Source: Moringa oleifera (lineage: Eukaryota > Streptophyta > Magnoliopsida > Brassicales > Moringaceae). From it: a DNA stretch of 64,000 bases. The position numbers were made by a program, and so were the translations under genes. The notes below the pieces were generated by a model. It saw nothing but the letters and a program-made list of their open reading frames with translations. It had not been told where the DNA came from and made no database searches. The stretch is from positions 315,001 through 379,000 of the forward strand of contig JAJFZO010000575.1 of the NCBI GenBank assembly GCA_021397835.1. Reading direction: 5' to 3'. Positions within the stretch are counted from its first letter, which is position 1; every line of letters begins with the position of its first letter. Below, one piece after another: positions 58,401 to 64,000 of the stretch.

Positions 58401-58815
58401 TGTAATTGCCTTTTAGGTTCAGTGCAGTATGAGAATGTCTGGATAGAGTTCTCACTAACACTTGATCCTTTCTTTTTTGATTATTTGAAGTTACTCAAAC
58501 GAGAAATCAGAGGGGCGCTTATCTGAGGCAACATCAAAAGCAAACTCCAATTCATCTTCAAGCAGTCCGCCTGAGGTTTGTGCACAGTAACACATACTCT
58601 TGTGCTTGATCTCACTGAGTATTCTTAAACTCAGATCCTAAAGTTGGATAACCCAGTCATACTGGTAGCTTTAACTAAAGTTTTTTTTTTTTAACAAGAA
58701 GTGAAACCATACAGATATCATCCATAATCCCCCCCAAAATGGGTGCTTTTAGGCATCTGTTCTGTGCCACAACATGCTGATCCCCATTGATGTTTTGGTT
58801 TTTTGCCAGAAATAA
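55417..58815 (+). CDS. Mpv17/PMP22 family membrane protein
   Basis: Mpv17/PMP22 proteins are small multipass proteins of peroxisomal, mitochondrial or plastid membranes. Exons 55417-55842, 56466-56606, 56693-56806, 56891-57064, 57864-57979, 58491-58575 and 58810-58815 join in frame to about 353 residues. The ATG at 55417 is preferred; the frame is open slightly upstream only with a TTG. The first ~60 residues are Ser/Arg/Lys rich and resemble a transit peptide, followed by an acidic linker. The Mpv17 region begins with YEQALRTNPVLAKMAISGVVYALGDWIAQ. The family signature is clear: FWPMLTAGWKLWPFAHLITYGLIPVEQR, then WVDCVELIWVTILSTYSNE. The tail is Ser-rich. The last junction gives an AAA-TAA end; if that intron is retained the protein ends a few codons later, so the last residues are uncertain. 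It matches At4g03410 by order next to GH3.10. Confidence 0.88.
56041..56110 (+). repeat. 35-bp perfect tandem duplication in PMP22 intron 1
   Basis: Two identical 35-base units (56041-56075 and 56076-56110). The identity suggests a recent duplication or an assembly artefact. Confidence 0.9.
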
Positions 58816-59562
58816 AGGAATTGATCATGCTTCTCAGAGGAGGATGTCTTGATAAGTGAGAATGAACACCAATGCCATGTTTGGAGATGGAGAAGCTACT
58901 AGTGAACGCAGAGGTCATATGAACAGGCAAACTGCATTTGGATCAATATAGGAGGATCTTTATTTGTATACTGCATTGGATAAAAATTCTGCTTTTAAAC
59001 TGTGTAAATGTTTTTTTTTTCTTTTTTGGTTTTTTGATGAAGGGGATGACTGCAACACTTAGTCATACGAAGCATTACTTCTATTTTTTATCCTTCTTGG
59101 CCATGTAAATCAGCAATGAAAGCTTAGAGACCGTAGACTTTCTCCATTATAAACACATCATTATCTGCTGTTGAGCTGCAGCTTTTCTTTCTTTCTTTTT
59201 CCCATTTCAGTTTATGCGATAATCAGTCTTCTTGAGAGTCAAACAAAGAAAGCAAGTAATATTCCAAAATCTCAAATTTCTCCTTAATTGGACCTTAATC
59301 TCAAAAAAAAATGTATTAATTATGATAATTACAATGTAACGCCCTAACATGAAAACATCCTTCTGTCAAACTTATACATTTCTGGAGGTACAGGGAATGG
59401 AGGGCAAAAACGACGTCGTAACAACTATTATAATAATGTGAAATGCGCGGGATAAAAAATGGCCCTCAGGGGGGCAGATTATTAGTAATACAAATAATTG
59501 CCACCCAGATCCCCAAATCTCCGTTTCACTTGCAAAATCATTTTCTGAACCAGATAACTTCA
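58816..59562. other. intergenic region with GACGTC palindrome
   Basis: It contains the PMP22 3' flank and the promoter of the following mini-protein gene. At 59410-59419 the palindrome ACGACGTCGT (a C-box type ACGT element) lies about 145 bp upstream of the ATG at 59563. No gene seen. Confidence 0.5.
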
Positions 59563-59721
59563 ATGGCAGCGATTGCAGCAATTGACGAAACCAAGAGCAA
59601 GAAGCAGAACAAGAAGAGGAACCATGGGTCCACGAAGTTCTTCGTTTTCGTAGATTACCTTTTCCTTTTCATATTCCTTGGGTTTCTCTGTTTCATCATC
59701 TTTAAGATGGTCGGTTTCTAA
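59563..59721 (+). CDS. 52-residue single-pass membrane mini-protein
   Basis: The ATG at 59563 gives [25 protein letters not shown], a hydrophilic basic N-terminus. One membrane segment at about residues 26-49 ([23 protein letters not shown]) and a very short tail follow. An upstream ATG at 59443 would add 40 residues without membrane-protein or family character, so the shorter start is chosen. The Lys-rich cluster before the segment suggests a cytosolic N-terminus. I think I have seen close relatives in other eudicots but cannot name the family. A CAG/GTAAAC donor at 59758 and a TTTTGCAG acceptor at 60525 could form a 3' untranslated intron. Function unknown. Confidence 0.65.
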   Translation: MAAIAAIDETKSKKQNKKRNHGSTKFFVFVDYLFLFIFLGFLCFIIFKMVGF

Positions 59722-61852
59722 TACACATCCTCCGTTTTTCTGTTGATCAATTACTCAGGTAAACCATCTCTTCTTTATTCCTGTTTTTTCCTTCTCTAGT
59801 TTTTGTTTTTCCCTTTTTTGGGGGCCTTCTTTTGTATTTTATCTTTCTATTTCTAGTAATTAATGATATGGCTTATGGGTAAGACAAATAAGCAAATTGC
59901 ATGTATGCTTTTTTAATGCAAATGGAGAATCTTGCTGTGAATATCAGAAAGATGGACATTTCTTCACATCTATGCATAAATATATCCATTTTGGGAGAAA
60001 ATCTTATGGGTATTTTTGATCTGCTGCTTGAACCCTTATTAGCCTAGCATTTTTGTGTTCGACATTATTGGTTATGAAAGTAGTGATTTTTATATTCGTA
60101 ATGTACCTAAGTCACTGAGTTTTGAGAAAAACAAAGAGATTGTTATTGTTAAAGTTGGTTGGATGGCTAATTATCACGAAAAGAGCTCTTTTACTCTCAT
60201 AGCTATTGGACATTACACTGGTGATTTTGTTGTGCTTGTTACCCTGAGGATCATATTCAGATGTGAATGATCTGCTGTTGGTTTTTCTCTCTCTTTTCCT
60301 TCCTCAATTAGTTTCTTTCATGGCATACTCTCTCTCCATCAATTTAATTGGCAAGTGTTCAACTTCCATTGACTTGTTTACTTATCTAGATTGCCTGAGG
60401 TGACTAACATTTATATGGACCACTGGATTTTCTTCCCGTAGATTCAAACTCACTGTTCTTATTATTGCTTAGCTGCTTATAACTTAAGTGATGTTACTTG
60501 GCTGGCAATGTTTCTCCTTTTGCAGGATATCGAAGTTCGGGGTCTAAGCTTTTCAAGTCATTCTCAGGTGTTTCCTTGGTTAGATTCAGATTCTAGAATC
60601 ATGATTTGCAGCATCTTCCTTACATTGAGGATTGTGTACCTCATGATTAACAATTTTGTACTTAGTCTTTCACATTTCATGCCTGTTTCCTAATGTAAGT
60701 TATCACACACATGATCAAGCATGATATTCATAATGAAATTGGAATTTGCTCATGTATTTGCCACAGTAGAAGTCCACTGAAATTACTGCATTTCATGTGA
60801 TATCTCTGAAACTAACTACTGAAGCTTCCTTCTTGAAAGAATCTATTATCTAAGGGATTTTTCGGGTAAGGAATAATGGTTGTTATGCTATATATCAGGT
60901 AAGCAAATGTCTTCAGAGGTTACTTTTTCAGTTTGGCTTGGTGGTTCTTTCGTTTATGATTAAAATGGTTTTCCTGCAACATAGCTTGGATGTTAAGCAA
61001 GTATCATGCATTCAGTAGGATCAGCAAAATATCTGTTTAGAAATGTTGAAAAGCAATTAACTCAAAGATGTAATATATAGATTGAAGAGGTCCTATCCTT
61101 CAACTGTGATTTTGTTTTATATTTTTTGTTGATGAAGGAATGGATGCTTCATTGATTAAGTTCGTGAAATATAATTTGGTTCTGTCTAATGTGCATCATT
61201 TCCTTTACTATGGCAGTGTGGTTGTCAGCATCTCTAGAGGTCCTTTCCCTTATAGCACAAACTAATCATTTTATATTTTGAAAAAATATGTTGATGTTTA
61301 TCTTTTTTTCAATTATTGGCTAAAGTGCAGCAAAATGTGTGAGGTAATCAAATTAGTCCTTTCTGTTTTATGTTGGATAATGTGTGCAGTTGCCTTTTTG
61401 CCCCGTGTTCTATCTCTTTGATTGTAACTGATGATCTGGAATTTTTTGTGTATGAATTGTCTTATGTTACTTCACAATTATTCATGATTAGCTTGCAAAG
61501 TCTTTGTTTGAATATGCAGGACATTTTGCAGGATAGGTCTAGTTTCTTTCAAACATTCTGTGTAAATCTAATGCAGCATAGTTAGGCCCTTTAAGATTTC
61601 TGATATAAGCAGTTTTCTTCAGTAGAGGAAGCAAAAATAGACTCTGAGACTTCATTACATAGACCAGTTCAACTACTACATTAATATGGTGAGCACAATA
61701 GATTCATAACCATACACCACAAGTAATACATATATTACGCCCAAGCATTCTAAAATGAAGAAGCAACATAGACTCACACTTCACTAAAGAATATAGCAAT
61801 AGACTAAGCTGCTTGCATATAACACACTTTGGAGTTCACAGAGTGAACATAC
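59722..61852. other. intergenic region, mini-protein 3' flank
   Basis: T-rich sequence, part of which may be 3' untranslated exon or intron of the 59563 gene (possible intron 59759-60525). Open frames at 60055-60270, 60508-60693 and 61370-61585 show no family-like sequence. Confidence 0.5.
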
Positions 61853-62197
61853 TTAAGCATGAGATTGTGGTGGAATACCACCTCCACTGCCGGGATTTGG
61901 GACCTCAAATCCAGGATTTGGGACAAAAGTATCACCACCACTTGACCCTGTTCCAATCCCTCTTCCAGTGAATGGATTGGAGGGTGTCATCCCAAAACCT
62001 GGTGGCAGTGGGATCTCGCCAATGTCTGGAATGACCACACCATGGTCAGACTTAATCAGCCACTCAGGCTGCTTGACATCTGCATTCTCAGGGATTGTGG
62101 GGATATTGCACTTTGCTAGTGCTTGCTGAGCTACAGCAAGCAGGAAGCTGAAGCAGAAAATCTGAGCAAGGAGAGAGTACTTCTTACTGTAAGCCAT
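61853..62197 (-). CDS. secreted glycine/proline-rich cell-wall protein (At2g20870-like)
   Basis: An intronless 114-residue protein. Residues 1-28 (MAYSKKYSLLAQIFCF...QQALA) are a clear signal peptide. The mature protein begins near KCNIPTIPENADVKQPEW. It then has short P/G-rich blocks: IPLPPGFGMTP, GRGIGTGSSGGDTF and two related units FVPNPGFEVPNPG. Only one Cys remains after cleavage, and the tail is IPPQSHA. This matches plant proteins annotated as putative cell wall protein precursor, including At2g20870, which lies beside LIP1 and SRF1 in Arabidopsis. A structural role in the wall is inferred from composition only. Confidence 0.85.
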   Translation of the reverse strand: MAYSKKYSLLAQIFCFSFLLAVAQQALAKCNIPTIPENADVKQPEWLIKSDHGVVIPDIGEIPLPPGFGMTPSNPFTGRGIGTGSSGGDTFVPNPGFEVPNPGSGGGIPPQSHA

Positions 62198-63833
62198 TGA
62201 TAGGGCTGAGGAACTCTTTCAGGAAGAAGAGAGAAGCTTTTGCGATGGTAAGAGTGATGATTCTTCTCATTTATAGCTCAGGTTTCAGCTAATTGTGTGA
62301 CCTTTTGACGGTGATTTGAGATGCAATTTCTCTTGCATAGGCCACAGATGGAGCAAAAAACAGATGCATGGTGCATGGAGAGAGGTGGGGTAGCATAATA
62401 TCCTTTTTATGGCATAAAATTTGGTTGGTTAGATGAACTTTTGGCGGTGACTTATGATATGTTTTTCCACTTCAAAGTTGTCTTTGCATAATAACTGCAT
62501 GCTAGCTTGGAGAAGCAAGGACACATCTAGAGCCAAGAGGTACTGTAGTTGTTGATTAGTTTATGAAAATGTGACTTGAAGGCCTCTGCTCCGGGGCTTT
62601 CATGAAAACACTCCACCTTCATTGTTTTTCATTTTGTACCAACCTTTAACAGCAAATGAAGTGAGCCTGCATATGGTTGATTGTGTACCTCCGTAATTTC
62701 ATGAGCCTGAAAACTACAATTTTTTGTTTCTGCATTAACCTCTGTGTTCAGGTTCAGGTTTGCTCACGTTACCTTTTAAGAATCATTTATAATGTTAAAC
62801 ACATGTCTACCAATTTGTTTCCATTTCAACATTTCATTGACAGTAAATCCCTTGGTCAATTTCTTCCCATTCCAAGCTGACAATGGCATTAAGCCCAGAA
62901 AGATTCTTGGATGACAAAACCATATACCCAGAATCAACTCTGCCATAAATCAACATCCAACAAACTACAACCTTAAAGGCCAGTTTGCAACAGCTTACAG
63001 GATGGCTGTTCGGACTACTACCTTCATTTCCAATTCCACCAATTACAAATCCTACCGAATTTAAGTGTTGGTCTGAAACTCTCTGGGTTTGCTGCATCAG
63101 AAACTTTTAGTTTCCAGGGAAACAGGACCACTCTCATGTCAACCAGAGAATTCCTGTCAATAATATCTGTGACTTTACGTGTGCTGACATGATTATCAGT
63201 CCCCACTATTTGGTAGACAAGCTGTGACCCTCACAAATGAATCATTCATTCCTTGTTGATTTCTTTACCTTCCAGCACTTTGGCAGGTATTTTTGCTACT
63301 TTACATTCCTGCCAGGCAACATTTAAAACCACCCACCAATCTAGAAGCAAATGCAGCTAAACCACCTAAAATCATCAAATCTTCAACAACCTGAATACGA
63401 CTCCATTAACCATTGACATATATTTAATCATCATGGTCAAACTCATTTCATAATCGGTTCCAGCGTACACTTGATGGAAACTCTACAACTCAGTATCTCC
63501 GTTTGTTTCCAAAGCTTGTAATCATCTGACCGCATAGAGTTACTAGTAGTTGTCTTCCCTGTTGACCTAGATTAATTTACAGTGCGACTAAATTTTAAAT
63601 AGTTAAAGAGCATAGAATCATATTAACATAACTATATTGATTCAGTTCAATCCTTTGATCTGCATAACTTTTGTGCAATACAACAAAACATAATGAAGTG
63701 GCAATAATTTACCTGCAAACTTCTGACAAAAGGCCACCAATCCAAGATGTTTTCTTTTCCTTGGATATATGAGGCTTATAAGCCAAGGTATTGCAACAAA
63801 GCCAGTGCAGTTCCATTTCAACAGATCAAAAAA
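62198..63833. other. intergenic region, cell-wall protein promoter to edge gene
   Basis: The left part is the promoter of the cell-wall protein gene. Overlapping minus-strand frames at 62834-63097 and 63024-63206 (with KVTDIIDRNSLVDMRVV) look somewhat protein-like, but I cannot assign them to a family or connect them by splice sites. They lie past the stop of the edge gene and may be its 3' flank. Confidence 0.4.
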
Positions 63834-64000
63834 TTATGGGTTTGGCCTTTCCTCAGAAAATCTTGGAAGCTGAACAAGTGAGTTCACTCGTGTTACACCT
63901 TCCAAACCTGACCAATTCTGATCCTCTGATGCCATCTCCCCACTTCCATCAGTCTCAACCGGAAGCCTTCCATAGCTCTCATTTTCTTCTGATGACCTAA
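63834..64000 (-). CDS. probable C-terminal coding end of a gene extending right
   Basis: On the minus strand one frame is open from the right edge to a TAA at 63834-63836. It reads RSSEENESYGRLPVET..., then WSGLEGVTRVNSLVQLPRF and SEERPNP. The balanced composition with charged and hydrophobic residues is protein-like, and the competing plus-strand frame 63791-64000 is poorer. I do not recognise the family. The frame may begin at an acceptor site near 63990 or continue off the window. Confidence 0.4.
   Translation of the reverse strand, partial: RSSEENESYGRLPVETDGSGEMASEDQNWSGLEGVTRVNSLVQLPRFSEERPNP

Noticed and set aside
1..64000. A prokaryote-like system such as a CRISPR array, toxin-antitoxin pair, phage or plasmid module
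   Set aside because: The DNA is plant nuclear with spliced genes; no spaced direct-repeat array or operon-like cluster is present.

Overview
The window is nuclear DNA of a eudicot plant, probably a rosid. It is AT-rich between genes. Introns have plant-type borders with T-rich 3' ends. The proteins are plant-specific families: three intronless pentatricopeptide repeat (PPR) genes, a GH3 acyl-amido synthetase, a STRUBBELIG-family receptor kinase, a plant SCAMP and a plant cell-wall protein. The exon models below were built by hand. For every multi-exon gene lying wholly inside the window the reading phases join correctly.

Layout from left to right. NAF1 (minus, its 3' part is off the left edge; 1-1976); a 68-residue zinc-ribbon mini-protein (minus, 4095-4301); a PLS/E-class PPR gene (plus, 6153-8051); a long P-class PPR gene (minus, 9410-12439); a 13-exon SCAMP gene (minus, 13505-19018); a 16-exon STRUBBELIG-family receptor pseudokinase gene (minus, 20206-27059); mitochondrial lipoyl synthase LIP1 (plus, 4 exons, 30981-33608); an N-terminal MGCC basic protein (plus, 34961-35869); a small single-pass membrane protein (minus, 2 exons, 36813-39965); a kelch protein (minus, 41195-42295); GH3.10/DFL2-like synthetase (minus, 4 exons, 46297-49542); a P-class PPR gene (minus, 52422-54389); tRNA-Gln(CTG) (plus, 54501-54572); an Mpv17/PMP22 gene (plus, 7 exons, 55417-58815); a 52-residue membrane mini-protein (plus, 59563-59721); a secreted cell-wall protein (minus, 61853-62197); and a probable 3' end of a further minus-strand gene at the right edge (63834-64000).

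The genes do not form an operon-like unit. Gene order is the main higher-order signal. From memory of Arabidopsis locus numbers, the content interleaves three Arabidopsis segments: At1g03530-03560 (NAF1, PPR, SCAMP4, PPR), At2g20840-20870 (SCAMP1, SRF1, LIP1, cell-wall protein) and At4g03390-03410 (SRF3, GH3.10, PMP22). The window therefore looks like one little-fractionated copy of an ancestral block that Arabidopsis keeps in three reduced pieces.

Several genes serve organelles (three PPR proteins, LIP1, PMP22). Others serve the endomembrane system and cell surface (SCAMP, receptor kinase, cell-wall protein), jasmonate conjugation (GH3.10) and snoRNP/telomerase RNP assembly (NAF1). I see no CRISPR array, no rRNA and no intact autonomous transposon. 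Repeats are mostly GA/CT and TA microsatellites, homopolymer tracts, a small MITE-like inverted-repeat element (30476-30621) and diverged AT-rich stretches.
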